This document shows positions 33,899 through 42,159 of a stretch of DNA of 64,000 nucleotides, piece by piece (positions within the stretch are counted from its first letter, which is position 1; each line of letters opens with the position of its first letter). The DNA is from Rhizobium sp. GTDB lineage: Bacteria; Pseudomonadota; Alphaproteobacteria; Rhizobiales; Rhizobiaceae. Where the stretch lies: positions 1 through 64,000 of the forward strand of contig JAQGJP010000018.1 of assembly GCA_028290545.1 (NCBI GenBank). The letters are read 5' to 3'. The position numbers and the translations under genes are program-made. Below the pieces are notes generated by a model that ran no database searches, had not been told where the DNA came from, and saw nothing but the letters and a program-made list of their open reading frames with translations.

Positions 33899-34846
33899 AT
33901 GGACAGTCTCAGCGACCCGAAACGCTATATGCCGGACGAGGCGCGGCTGGCGACCATCCGCACGCATATCGCTGTTTACAATGCCGAGCGGCCGGCGATC
34001 CTCAAGCATGCCCATACGCAGGTGGCGCTGTATATGGGCGGCTATGTGGTCGCGGCCGGGTTGATTCTGCTGACGACGTTGCATGTCGACGAGAAACACA
34101 AGGTGGTGGGGATCGTGCTCGGGCTGGCGATCATTGGCGGGGTCAAGGTCTGGGAATATGCCTGGAAGCCGGTTACCGATCACCAGTTGACGCTGCGCTA
34201 TCGGCTGTTTCCGGTGATCTTCGGCTTCATCGACAATGTGCAGTACAGCCACGGCCAGGAGCCGGGCTTCCTGCAGGACATCAACCGAATGAAGCTTGTC
34301 CGTTTCACCAAGAGTGAAAATGACGATGTGATCAGCGGCAGGCATGACGGGCTCGATTTTGAAATGGTCGAAGCCAAGCTCAATGCCGGCAGCGGCAAGA
34401 GCAAGACGGTGGTTTTCAGCGGGCTGATTTTCCGCTTCAATCTCGACACGGAATTCCGCGGCACGCTAGTGGCCGCCAAACGCGGCAACTGGCTGGATCA
34501 ATTCATCCGCGACATCTTCGGAATGGACTCGGACATGATCGCCTCCGGGGATTTCCATCTCGACCAAAGCCACGAATTTCATACCGACAACTATTCCGAC
34601 GCCAGGCCGCTGGTCGAGGGACCGCTGGCCGCGGCGATGAAATATCTCAAGCGCGAATGGTGGGCAGGCGAGGTGCGCATTGCGCTGCGAGGCAAGGAAT
34701 GCTTTCTGCTGCTGCCGTCGGACCGGGACTATTTCGCATTGCCGGATATCAATGTGAATGTCGATTACGAGGCGGATATCGAGCCGATGATCCGCGACAT
34801 GGCGGTGCTGCTCGCGGTGGCGCACCTGCTCAGGAAAGTCGGGTAG
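33899..34846 (+). CDS. DUF3137 domain membrane protein
   Basis: 315 residues. Two membrane segments near 45-90 ([16 protein letters not shown] and [14 protein letters not shown]) are preceded by a short cytoplasmic helix. The long C-terminal part has the DUF3137 pattern: [44 protein letters not shown], and [36 protein letters not shown]3137 proteins are uncharacterised inner-membrane proteins, sometimes next to LemA. No LemA gene is nearby. The start at 33899 follows AAGGGC and is divergent from uvrB, 125 bp away. Confidence 0.85.
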   Translation: MDSLSDPKRYMPDEARLATIRTHIAVYNAERPAILKHAHTQVALYMGGYVVAAGLILLTTLHVDEKHKVVGIVLGLAIIGGVKVWEYAWKPVTDHQLTLRYRLFPVIFGFIDNVQYSHGQEPGFLQDINRMKLVRFTKSENDDVISGRHDGLDFEMVEAKLNAGSGKSKTVVFSGLIFRFNLDTEFRGTLVAAKRGNWLDQFIRDIFGMDSDMIASGDFHLDQSHEFHTDNYSDARPLVEGPLAAAMKYLKREWWAGEVRIALRGKECFLLLPSDRDYFALPDINVNVDYEADIEPMIRDMAVLLAVAHLLRKVG

Positions 34847-35262
34847 CGGTTCGCTGCTGGAAATTTCTGAATGCTGGGTCTAATCGGCTCGTCGAACGTT
34901 GGCCGTTTCATAAGTGCCATGGGGTCAATCAGAAGCCTTTCAACGCTCTCCTCGCGGCTGTGGCATCGAACGCGCCCTGCGTTCATTTTCTCGCGCATTC
35001 GCTGCATTTCTGGAACGTTAAAGGATGCGTTGTGTTATCATTGAGACCGGATCAACCTTGTTGCAGGGGGAATGTGCCATGTCCACTGATCCGAAGCATC
35101 CAGGCGCAAGCCATCGGTCTGCGCTTTGAACCGTATATCTCGCCGTTTCGCCCCAGCGTCAGCCACGCATCGCATGCTGTCGGCACCCCGTTTGACCGCA
35201 TTGACGGCCGATGGGACACCGAGGGGGCATGTAACGACTGCGAAGATCCTTGGAGACGACAG
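34847..35262. other. 416-bp region upstream of a diguanylate cyclase gene
   Basis: No gene is supported. The reading frame of the cyclase stays open leftwards to 34657, but that part overlaps the DUF3137 gene and is not protein-like. Short peptides (for example a 16-codon frame at about 35080) have weak ribosome sites only. The region probably carries the cyclase promoter and a long leader. Confidence 0.5.
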
Positions 35263-36672
35263 ATGAACATCAACATTGCGATATACGAGCCGCCCCCTGC
35301 GCTCCGGTTCGTCACCAGCGCCTATTCGCGTTGTCTGCTCGTCGGCTTTGCATTGATCCCCGCTTATCTGATCGCCTATATTTATTTTTTCCAGGATCCG
35401 GCGCTGAAATTCGAACATCACCTGTTCCATGAAATCGCCATCGCCGGCGCCACCCTCGAAGGGCTGTTCGTCGCCTATGTGACGTCGCGGTGCTACAAGG
35501 CCTCGGGCGAACCGATTTTGCGGTGGTTGACCCTGGGTTTTCTCGGCTTCACACTAATCTATGCGCTGCACGGCGTATTCACGGAGGTTGCGCATCACAA
35601 CATCTGGCTGTTTCTGTTCTATGGGCCGGCCTCGCGCCTGGTGATGTCGATGCTCCTGCTCGTTGGGCTGCTTTCGTACCACCGGCCGCCCGACGCGGTC
35701 GAAAAGCGGGCGAGCGTCAGGGTGTGGCTGGCGTGGATCGCCCTTTTCCTGCTGGTCGACCTTGCCGTCGCCCTTCTCGCGAACTTGCGCATTGCGGGCA
35801 ATCCGGCGACACGCCTGACGATGGAAGGCGGCGCGCTGGTGTTGTCGGCAATCAATGTCGCGATCCTGATATTGCGGTTGCGCCGGATTCGTTCGCCACT
35901 GATGATGATCTACGGCATTTCGGTCACCCTGTTTGCGCTGTCGTCTCTCGCATTCATTCTGGCGCAACCGTGGAATCACATGTGGTGGCTCGCCCACGCG
36001 ATTTTCGCAGCCGGTTTCTTCCTTCTCAGTTATGGCATTGTCCAGGCGTTCCATACGACGCGGTCGTTCTCGACCATCTACAGCCAGGAGGACTTGATGC
36101 TCCGCCTGACGGAAGCGATGGCCCGCTCGGAAAGCACGTCGCAGGAACTGCAACGGACCAATCAGAAGCTGGAATATCTGGCGGCCACCGATCCGCTGAC
36201 CGGCGCTGGCAACCGGCGCCAGTTCATCGAGCGCGTCGATGCCGAGATCGCACGGGCCAAGCGCGGCAACACGCCATTTTCCCTTCTGTCGATCGATCTC
36301 GATCATTTCAAATCGATCAACGACACGCATGGCCACCAGGCCGGCGATACCGTGCTGCGCGGGTTCGTCCGCAAGTGCCATGATGCCATCCGCCCCTACG
36401 ACTTCATCGCGCGCACGGGCGGGGAAGAATTCATGGTGTCGTTGCCGGGGGCATCGACCGAGACGGCACGACTGATTGGCGAGCGCGTCCGCTCGGCGAT
36501 CGCCGACAGCGCGTTCGAAGCAGGAATCGGACAGTCGATCAGGATCACGGTCAGCATCGGGGTGTCGGAATTCGGACGCGACGGCGACACGCTCGATGCA
36601 TTCCTGCGCGTGGCCGATCAGCGACTTTACCGTGCCAAGCACGAAGGTCGAAACCGCGTGATTGCGGTTTAG
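35263..36672 (+). CDS. Membrane-bound diguanylate cyclase (GGEEF)
   Basis: 469 residues from the ATG at 35263. About seven membrane helices fill residues 20-265, a MASE-type sensory region with His, Trp and Arg residues inside the membrane. A short coiled coil follows (LRLTEAMARSESTSQELQRTNQKLEYL), then the GGDEF domain (TDPLTGAGNRRQFI, SIDLDHFKSINDTHGHQAGD). The active site is GGEEF (386-390), preceded by RPYD at the exact spacing of the RxxD inhibitory site, so a product-inhibited active cyclase making cyclic-di-GMP is predicted. It is monocistronic, followed by the convergent PAAR-like gene. Confidence 0.93.
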   Translation: MNINIAIYEPPPALRFVTSAYSRCLLVGFALIPAYLIAYIYFFQDPALKFEHHLFHEIAIAGATLEGLFVAYVTSRCYKASGEPILRWLTLGFLGFTLIYALHGVFTEVAHHNIWLFLFYGPASRLVMSMLLLVGLLSYHRPPDAVEKRASVRVWLAWIALFLLVDLAVALLANLRIAGNPATRLTMEGGALVLSAINVAILILRLRRIRSPLMMIYGISVTLFALSSLAFILAQPWNHMWWLAHAIFAAGFFLLSYGIVQAFHTTRSFSTIYSQEDLMLRLTEAMARSESTSQELQRTNQKLEYLAATDPLTGAGNRRQFIERVDAEIARAKRGNTPFSLLSIDLDHFKSINDTHGHQAGDTVLRGFVRKCHDAIRPYDFIARTGGEEFMVSLPGASTETARLIGERVRSAIADSAFEAGIGQSIRITVSIGVSEFGRDGDTLDAFLRVADQRLYRAKHEGRNRVIAV

Positions 36673-36747
36673 GTTCGTCCCGAGGCGCATCCTGGAAGGA
36701 CTTTGAACCGAACTGCTCGGGTTGCCAAGGCCAGTGGAGCGTTGCCG

Positions 36748-37080
36748 TCACTTCTCCGCTGTGCAAGCCACGTCGCCGACGGTGTTGGCCTGCTTGCCTT
36801 CCGCCTGCACCGTCGGATTGCCCTGGGCGGTGCATCGTGTTTTCGCGGAGACGCCGGGTTTGAAATGCACCATCGGCTGGCCGTCGATGCTGATCGACGT
36901 GATGATCTCATAGAGTTTAGGGGGGCAACTGGCGACATCGGACAGTCTGAGCGCCGGTTTGCCGCCGATCGTCATGGTCATGCTGCCGGTCAGCGCGCAG
37001 GGCGGGATATCCTGTGCGACAGCCATTGCCGGGAGCGCCGCCGCCGTCAAGGACAAGGTCAAGCGTTTGAGCATCCGCAT
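36748..37080 (-). CDS. Exported PAAR-like protein, coupled to DUF1501/DUF1800
   Basis: 110 residues. The ATG at 37080 overlaps the DUF1501 stop (TGATG), so it is translationally coupled. The signal peptide ends near AMAVAQ. The mature ~85 residues show the PAAR repeat logic: GSMTMTIGGKPALRLSDVASCP, then SISIDGQPMVHF, then GNPTVQAEGKQANTVGDVAC, matching the GSPTVxINGxPAAR-GD-C pattern of PAAR spike-tip proteins, with four or five Cys. PAAR proteins normally cap type VI secretion spikes and carry no Sec signal; no T6SS gene is seen here. A Sec-exported PAAR-like fold beside DUF1501 is unusual. The fold is recognised by pattern only. Confidence 0.7.
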   Translation of the reverse strand: MRMLKRLTLSLTAAALPAMAVAQDIPPCALTGSMTMTIGGKPALRLSDVASCPPKLYEIITSISIDGQPMVHFKPGVSAKTRCTAQGNPTVQAEGKQANTVGDVACTAEK

Positions 37081-38261
37081 CACCCGCGCAGGAAGGCGTG
37101 GCTTTTCAGATCCAGCGCCAGCCCCGGAAAAACCTTCGACGTCAGGTCGCCGGCGGAGACGTCGAACTGGCTGTGCAGCATCGCGGCTGCGATTGCGCGG
37201 ACGTCGCCGGTCGGCATGAGATCGCGTTCTTCGAATAACTGGCTGTCCTTGAGGCCCGGCCATTTGCCGTAGACCTTGCCGCCGCGAATGGCGCCGCCGG
37301 CGACGATCGCCAGACCGCCGGTGCCGTGGTCGGTGCCCTTCGAGCCGTTCTGGCGAACGGTGCGGCCGAACTCCGTCATGGCGAGAACGGTGGTCTTCGA
37401 CCAGATGTCCGGCCCCAGTTCCTGCTTGAGGGTGGTGATCGCCTTGACCAGGCCCTTGAGCGGCTGCTTGAAGATATAACCCTGGCCGACATGGGTATCC
37501 CAGCCGCCGATCGAGAAACTGGCGATGCGGTAGTCTTCCTTCAGCATGCCGGCCGTCAGCCTGGCGATGCCGGCCGGATCTTCCTTGCGGGCTGCGCCGT
37601 TGAAGATGTTGTCGGCGTCGCTATCGGCGCCGATCGCCTCGCCGAACACCTTGTCGAAGGCCGGGTCGTTCTTGTAGAGGCGCTTGAAGAAGGTCAGTTC
37701 ATCCGGCTCGATGTTGAGGTCGGACTGGGCCGACCAGACATCGACGGGATTGGGTCCGGCGAGGATCAGCTCAGCGGAAGTGTTGACGTCGATCGCCTTG
37801 CGGCTCTCGCCGCGCGGTATTGTGGCAAGCGCGCGGTTGAGCCAGCCGGTATCCTCGTCGGCGACATGCTGGCCGCCCGATTCCAGAATGTCCTGACCGT
37901 CGAAATGGCTGCGCGTGTCGCGATAGGGCGTGGAGACGGCGTGAACGAATCCGAGTTCGCCGCTTTTCCACAGTGGCATGAGATCGGCAGCATCCGGATG
38001 CAGGCCGAAGTGGCCATCGAGATCGATCAACCCCTTGGAGGGATCGAGCGCCAGATCGGGCCGGTATTGTTTGTACAGCGCATCGCCATAGGGCTGCACG
38101 AGATGCAGGCCGTCGAGCGCGCCGCGCAGGACGATCGTCACCATGCGCTTGTCGCCGGGAACGGCGGCGAACGACACCGGCGTGATCAGCGGCGAGGCCG
38201 CCACGCAGCAGGCGGAGGCGAGAAACATGCGCCGGCTCAGGACAAATTTTTCCATGGTCAT
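37080..38261 (-). CDS. DUF1501 domain protein with Tat-type signal
   Basis: 393 residues. The N-terminus carries a twin-arginine signal (LSRRMFLASACCVAASPLITPVSFA), so it is exported folded. The DUF1501 region belongs to the alkaline-phosphatase/sulfatase-like superfamily: MVTIVLRGALDGLHLVQPYGD, FGLHPDAADLMPLWKSGELGFVHAV, SHFDGQDILESG, TTVLAMTEFGRTVRQNGSKGTDHGTGGLAIVAGGAIRGGKVYG. Conserved acidic and His residues suggest a metal site. It lies 15 bp after the DUF1800 gene and overlaps the PAAR-like gene. DUF1501 and DUF1800 genes are paired in many bacteria; their joint function is not known. Confidence 0.9.
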   Translation of the reverse strand: MTMEKFVLSRRMFLASACCVAASPLITPVSFAAVPGDKRMVTIVLRGALDGLHLVQPYGDALYKQYRPDLALDPSKGLIDLDGHFGLHPDAADLMPLWKSGELGFVHAVSTPYRDTRSHFDGQDILESGGQHVADEDTGWLNRALATIPRGESRKAIDVNTSAELILAGPNPVDVWSAQSDLNIEPDELTFFKRLYKNDPAFDKVFGEAIGADSDADNIFNGAARKEDPAGIARLTAGMLKEDYRIASFSIGGWDTHVGQGYIFKQPLKGLVKAITTLKQELGPDIWSKTTVLAMTEFGRTVRQNGSKGTDHGTGGLAIVAGGAIRGGKVYGKWPGLKDSQLFEERDLMPTGDVRAIAAAMLHSQFDVSAGDLTSKVFPGLALDLKSHAFLRG

Positions 38262-38276
38262 CTTCTTTCCGGGCCG

Positions 38277-39818
38277 TCAGCGGCGATTGAATTCGGGAGA
38301 GGCGAGCACCAGCGACATTCCAGCCGTGCGGTTGGGCGCCTGGCGGACCACGGTGATGGTGTCATCACGAGCGGCATCCCGCAGCGTCGCCTTCAGCATC
38401 GCGTCGGGATCCAGGCGACCGGCGAAACGTCCGGACACACGCTGGGCCCATTCGATGCGTCCGGTGATTTGGCTCGATGAAATCCAGGCGTCGAAGCCTT
38501 CGTCGAAGCCGGCCGGACTGTTCGGCTCCCAGACCGGCTGGCCGAGTTTCTTCATCGCACCCACGGTGATGCGGTTGAGCGGCGGATGGAGCTTGTTGCC
38601 CTTCTTTGCCTTTTTCTCCTCCACCATGTCCTCCCGCTCTTCCTCGGTCATCTCGGTCGCGGCCATTTTCGGGTCGCTCTTCTTCGCCATCGCCGACATC
38701 GCGGGGGCAGGATTGGCAGGCGCTGCCTCGTCATCGTCGTCTTCGTCGTCATGGCGGTCCGGCATGGCGAAGGCTTTTTCCGGCACGTCGAGAGCACGCA
38801 GTCCCGCGACGACGTAGTCATACGGCTGGCGCGCCTTCTCGCCAGGATTGTCCCAGGCGGCCGGATGCTTCAGCATGGCGGCATACACATCCATCAGATT
38901 GCCGCCGGACGAGGTCCATGCCGCGACCATCGCATCGATCAATGGCTGCGGCGGCTTGTCGGAAACGAAATGGATGGCGAGCTTGCGACAGATATACTTG
39001 CCGGTCTGCGGCATGACCACGAGATCGGCCAGCATGGCATTGACGTCATCGACCGAGCGCTTTTTGCTGCCGTAGCTTTTGCCCATGAAGGTCAGGGGCC
39101 CGGGTTCCGCCAACTGCGGTTTGAAATCGCTCTCGCCCGAATCTTTCTCGATCGAAAGCCCGGTCAGCACCAGCGCTGCATTGCGGACATCCTCCTGAGT
39201 GTAGCCGCCATCGACGCCGAGCGTGTGAAGCTCCAGGAGTTCGCGGCCGAGATTTTCGTTCAGGCCCTTGCCCGCGCGCTTGCCGCGCCTGGAATTCGGC
39301 CCGCTCGACTTGATCTGGTCGAGATAGGTCAGCATGGCGGGATGCCGGATGGCCGCCGACAGCAGTTTCTCGAACGGACCGGCCATATTGGGACGCAGGG
39401 CTTCCGCCTCGTAAAGCGGGGCGAGCAGGTTCATCATCCGCTGCTTGCGGGCGCTGACGGAGAAATGGTCGACCCAGAAGGTCGCCAGCCGCTCGTGGAA
39501 ACCATAGGGTGAAAAGGCCGATTGCGCGACCCGCAGGTGCTGGTCGGTGCCGAAGACCTTGAAAATGTCCTTGCGGATCGGCCGCAGGTTCTTGCGGCGC
39601 TGCTCCTTGTCCTTGACGCGGGCATCCCTGACCCTGTCGTTGAACTCGAGCATGGTCGCATAGCGGCCCTCGATTCCTTCTGCGGGAAAACGCAGCTTGG
39701 CGCTGGCCGCTTTCTCAAGCTGGGCCATCAGCGCATCCGGTCCATCGGCGGTCTCCTCGCCGGGCCTTATGCCGTAGCCGAAGCGGATGGCACTCATGGT
39801 CGGCTTCGACAAACTCAT
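38277..39818 (-). CDS. DUF1800 domain protein
   Basis: 513 residues from the ATG at 39818, preceded by GGAGGAAAG; a start at 39839 would put that site inside the gene. DUF1800 features: MSAIRFGYGIRPGEE at the N-terminus, ERLATFWVDHFSVSARKQRM, HPAMLTYLDQIKSSGPNSRRGKRAGKGLNENLGRELLELHTLGVDGGYTQEDVRNAALVLTG, and GKYICRKLAIHFVSD. A long acidic and Lys-rich insert near residues 350-410 (DEDDDDEA, EEEREDMVEEKKAKKG) is low complexity. No clear signal peptide. It is the first gene of the three-gene unit with DUF1501 and the PAAR-like protein. Confidence 0.9.
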   Translation of the reverse strand: MSLSKPTMSAIRFGYGIRPGEETADGPDALMAQLEKAASAKLRFPAEGIEGRYATMLEFNDRVRDARVKDKEQRRKNLRPIRKDIFKVFGTDQHLRVAQSAFSPYGFHERLATFWVDHFSVSARKQRMMNLLAPLYEAEALRPNMAGPFEKLLSAAIRHPAMLTYLDQIKSSGPNSRRGKRAGKGLNENLGRELLELHTLGVDGGYTQEDVRNAALVLTGLSIEKDSGESDFKPQLAEPGPLTFMGKSYGSKKRSVDDVNAMLADLVVMPQTGKYICRKLAIHFVSDKPPQPLIDAMVAAWTSSGGNLMDVYAAMLKHPAAWDNPGEKARQPYDYVVAGLRALDVPEKAFAMPDRHDDEDDDDEAAPANPAPAMSAMAKKSDPKMAATEMTEEEREDMVEEKKAKKGNKLHPPLNRITVGAMKKLGQPVWEPNSPAGFDEGFDAWISSSQITGRIEWAQRVSGRFAGRLDPDAMLKATLRDAARDDTITVVRQAPNRTAGMSLVLASPEFNRR

Positions 39819-39900
39819 GGGCTTTCCTCCATTTTGCATTGCTCCCGGCTGCCCGCATTGTCGCGGATCATTCCGGCAAGTTTACGGCCTAACAAATCCC

Positions 39901-40254
39901 TCATGAACGGAAGATGAAAGAAGCGCCGATGGCGATCAGCGCGAAACCGATCAGATGGTTGAAAGTAATGCTCTGCTTGAGCCAAAATACCGAAAAGCCC
40001 GCAAACACCAGCAATGTTATCACTTCCTGCATGGTCTTCAATTGCGCCGTCGAATAATACGCGCTGCCGGCGCGATTGGCCGGCACGGCAAGGCAATACT
40101 CGAAGAAGGCGATCGCCCAACTGGCGATGACGGCGATGATCAGCGGCGACGATTTGTATTTGAGGTGGCCGTACCAGGCGAAAGTCATGAAGACGTTGGA
40201 AAGGACAAGCATGGCGATGGGAGCGACGGCGGCAAGTTTGATTGAGCTGAGCAT
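39901..40254 (-). CDS. DUF486 family small membrane protein
   Basis: 117 residues from the ATG at 40254 (family length ~115; an ATG at 40299 would add 15 hydrophilic residues). Four membrane segments: VAPIAMLVLSNVFMTFAWYGHLKYKSSP, IIAVIASWAIAFFEYCLAVPANR, EVITLLVFAGFSVFWL and FNHLIGFALIAIGASFIF. The FAWYGHLKY and EYCLAVPANRxGxxxxSxAQLKxMQEVITL motifs are strongly conserved in DUF486, a small relative of drug/metabolite transporters with unknown substrate. Single gene. Confidence 0.92.
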   Translation of the reverse strand: MLSSIKLAAVAPIAMLVLSNVFMTFAWYGHLKYKSSPLIIAVIASWAIAFFEYCLAVPANRAGSAYYSTAQLKTMQEVITLLVFAGFSVFWLKQSITFNHLIGFALIAIGASFIFRS

Positions 40255-40389
40255 GAAGGTCTCGATGCGGAGGGGTGCAGTTGGGTTGTCGGTTGCCATC
40301 CCCGAACGTCGGCAAGCGGCATTGTCGACAACAACGCCCGGGAATGAAAGTCGTTACAGGCTATTACCGGGGATCAATGGCCCCCGAGA

Positions 40390-40776
40390 TTACTCGTTGG
40401 GAACAGCGGTTGGTTTACCGTCGAAATCCAGCGCGACCATCACGAAGAGCGCGGCCGTGACCTTGTCCATCTGGTGCTTCAGATAGCGTTGCGCCCAGGC
40501 CTCGACATGCAGCGTGATCGAGGTTTTGCCGACCTTGACGATCTCCGTATAGATGCAGAGCGTATCGCCGATCTTGACCGGGAGCTCGAACACCATCTCG
40601 TTGACGGCAACAGTGACCACGCGCCCGCTCGCGCGCTCGGCGGCGCGGATGCCAGAGGCGAGATCCATCTGCGCCATGACCCAGCCGCCGAAAATGTCGC
40701 CGGCCGCATTGGCATCGGCCGGCATGGCCAGCGTTCTGAGGGTGAGTTCGCCCTTGATGTCTGTCGGAATGCTCAT
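40390..40776 (-). CDS. Acyl-CoA thioesterase, YciA-type hotdog
   Basis: 128 residues, a single hotdog domain: the helix NAAGDIFGGWVMAQMDLASGIRA with the catalytic Asp-region of YciA-like enzymes, then AVNEMVFELPVKIGDTLCIYTEIVKVGKTSITLHVEAW and a terminal KVTAALFVMVALDFDGKP. It hydrolyses acyl-CoA thioesters of broad chain length in the cytosol. Monocistronic or with the following DUF486 gene, 135 bp downstream on the same strand. Confidence 0.9.
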   Translation of the reverse strand: MSIPTDIKGELTLRTLAMPADANAAGDIFGGWVMAQMDLASGIRAAERASGRVVTVAVNEMVFELPVKIGDTLCIYTEIVKVGKTSITLHVEAWAQRYLKHQMDKVTAALFVMVALDFDGKPTAVPNE

Positions 40777-40820
40777 GGGGTCAATCTAGAACGGGAAATT
40801 CCCGATTCGGGAAGGGCTAT

Positions 40821-41303
40821 TCATGGCTTCCGGCACGCCGCGATGACCTTTGTCAGCGCTGCCTTCGCACCTTCAAGGGTAAAGGTCGCGCTGGGGATCT
40901 TGTCGTTCACATCGATAATCGTCATCTGCTTCTGCGCCTGCAGGACATAGACGAAGGGCGCGTCGATGGCGGTCTCGGTGACCAGGGCGCCGTCCATTTC
41001 TTCATACTGGGCCGGGCGCGTGAACATTTCCTGGTCGAAGTTGAATTCGAGCTCGGTCGTATACATTCCGGCTTTCGGAGGATAATCAGTCGGTACGATA
41101 GGGATGTAGCGAAGCATCAGGTCGTTCGGACCGGCACAGCGGACGTAGAGTTCAATGGTGGCATCTCCCCTCGGCACGCAGATATAGGCCGACATCACCG
41201 TGCCTTCCTCTTCCTCCATCATTTCCGCTTTCCAGTGGTCGCACTCGCCGGCCAAGGCCGGCAGGGGTGCAGCCAGCAATAGAAGCAAAATCCATCGGTT
41301 CAT
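40821..41303 (-). CDS. Exported protein of unknown function
   Basis: 160 residues from the ATG at 41303, where the signal peptide starts (NRWILLLLLAAPLPALAGE). The mature part has Cys in GECDHWK, AYICVPRGD, VRCAGPND and IAACRKP, probably two disulfides, and strands such as TIELYVRCAGPNDLMLRYIPIVPTDYPPKAGMYTTELEFNFD. I do not recognise the family. It follows mobB on the same strand at 59 bp, without functional link visible. Confidence 0.7.
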   Translation of the reverse strand: MNRWILLLLLAAPLPALAGECDHWKAEMMEEEEGTVMSAYICVPRGDATIELYVRCAGPNDLMLRYIPIVPTDYPPKAGMYTTELEFNFDQEMFTRPAQYEEMDGALVTETAIDAPFVYVLQAQKQMTIIDVNDKIPSATFTLEGAKAALTKVIAACRKP

Positions 41304-41362
41304 GTCGGCAACTCCCGTGGCTGGAAAGGCAAGTGAACAGTGAAAGGCGGCAAAGTGCAAGT

Positions 41363-41887
41363 CTAGGTTCGCTTTGAGCGGGCCATCGCCAAAGCATCTA
41401 GGATGAAATCGGCGACGGACAGCGTATCGTCGAGGTCGAACACCGGCAGATCGGTATCCGTGACCGGATGATCGGCGGCGATCGCGGCGATGTGTGGATC
41501 GGTCGGCGCCAGGGGTTCACGGTTTTTGGACTCCAGGCGCCGGGCCTCGATCTTCGGCACTGGCTCGCGCTTGTAGCCTTCGATCAGCACGATGTCGCAG
41601 GGGGCAAGGCGGGCGAGCACTTCGTTCAGGGTCGGCTCCGGTGCTCCCCGCAATTCATGCATGATGGCGTAACGGGTGCCCGAGACGATCGTCACTTCAT
41701 GGGCGCCCGCCTCGCGATGGCGGAACGAATCCGCGCCGATCTTGTCGATATCGAAATCGTGATGCGCATGCTTGATGGTCGATATCGTGTAGCCGCGCGC
41801 GATCAACTCGGTGGCGAGGCGGACGGCGAGGCCGGTCTTGCCGGAGTTCTTCCAACCGGCAATGCCGAAGATCTTGGGTGGGGTCAT
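41363..41887 (-). CDS. mobB: Molybdopterin-guanine dinucleotide biosynthesis protein MobB
   Basis: 174 residues. P-loop GTP-binding motif GWKNSGKTGLAVRLA (about 11-25), then YTISTIKHAHHDFDIDKIGADSFRHREAGAHEVTIVS, the family signature (KHxHHxFDxDxxGxDSxRHRxAGA). It contains DIVLIEGYKREPVPKIEARR, the conserved acidic-Gly-Tyr motif. MobB assists MobA in adding GMP to molybdopterin. It lies downstream of mobA on the same strand, but 272 bp containing a probable opposite-strand small RNA separate them. Confidence 0.95.
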   Translation of the reverse strand: MTPPKIFGIAGWKNSGKTGLAVRLATELIARGYTISTIKHAHHDFDIDKIGADSFRHREAGAHEVTIVSGTRYAIMHELRGAPEPTLNEVLARLAPCDIVLIEGYKREPVPKIEARRLESKNREPLAPTDPHIAAIAADHPVTDTDLPVFDLDDTLSVADFILDALAMARSKRT

Positions 41888-41896
41888 GATCGGTTC

Positions 41897-41925
41897 TTGA
41901 ATGTGAATGAGAATTCGATTAAATT
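41897..41925 (+). promoter_or_regulatory. Candidate sigma-70 promoter of a plus-strand small RNA
   Basis: TTGAAT (41897-41902), 17-base spacer, TAAATT (41920-41925) on the plus strand, in a gap between two minus-strand genes. Together with the plus-strand terminator at 41979-42019, this defines a transcription unit of about 90 bases with no long open frame. Confidence 0.5.
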
Positions 41926-41930
41926 TCAGG

Positions 41931-42022
41931 AGTGAGGATCAGGCTTGCGCCTGACCCTCGTTTGCTAGCGAATAAATTGGACCCGGATCGTGATTTGCCA
42001 TCCAGATCGGGTCCTTTTTATT
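41931..42022 (+). ncRNA. Candidate small RNA between mobB and mobA
   Basis: Predicted from a promoter-like sequence upstream and a strong intrinsic terminator at its 3' end, on the strand opposite to both flanking mob genes. The RNA would begin near AGGAGTGAGGATC. It would form a first hairpin GATCAGGC-TTGC-GCCTGACC-like (about 41937-41956), an unpaired AT-rich linker (GCTAGCGAATAAATT), and the terminator hairpin. I cannot place it in a known alphaproteobacterial sRNA family. A purine-rich 5' AGGAGUGAGGA could pair with or mimic ribosome sites. Ends are estimates within a few bases. Confidence 0.45.
41979..42019 (+). terminator. Intrinsic terminator, plus strand
   Basis: GGACCCGGATC (41979-41989) pairs with GATC-GGGTCC (42005-42014) with one bulged G, and is followed directly by TTTTTATTT. 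On the minus strand no T-run follows, so it terminates only plus-strand transcripts even though neighbouring protein genes are all on the minus strand. Confidence 0.7.
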
Positions 42023-42159
42023 TCCAGCGTAACGGAAATGGGTCGAAACCGCATTTTCATTACCTCCTGAACAAGGACGAGGCTGTCGCCGCAGCCGGTG
42101 AAGCCCATCTTCTCCGGTTGCGCCTGATGGCAAAGCGCTGCTGCTTCCGTCCCTATCCC

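Noticed and set aside
34657-35262. Upstream extension of the diguanylate cyclase frame
   Set aside because: It overlaps the DUF3137 gene and reads as a non-protein composition; the ATG at 35263 begins a sensible membrane-protein N-terminus.
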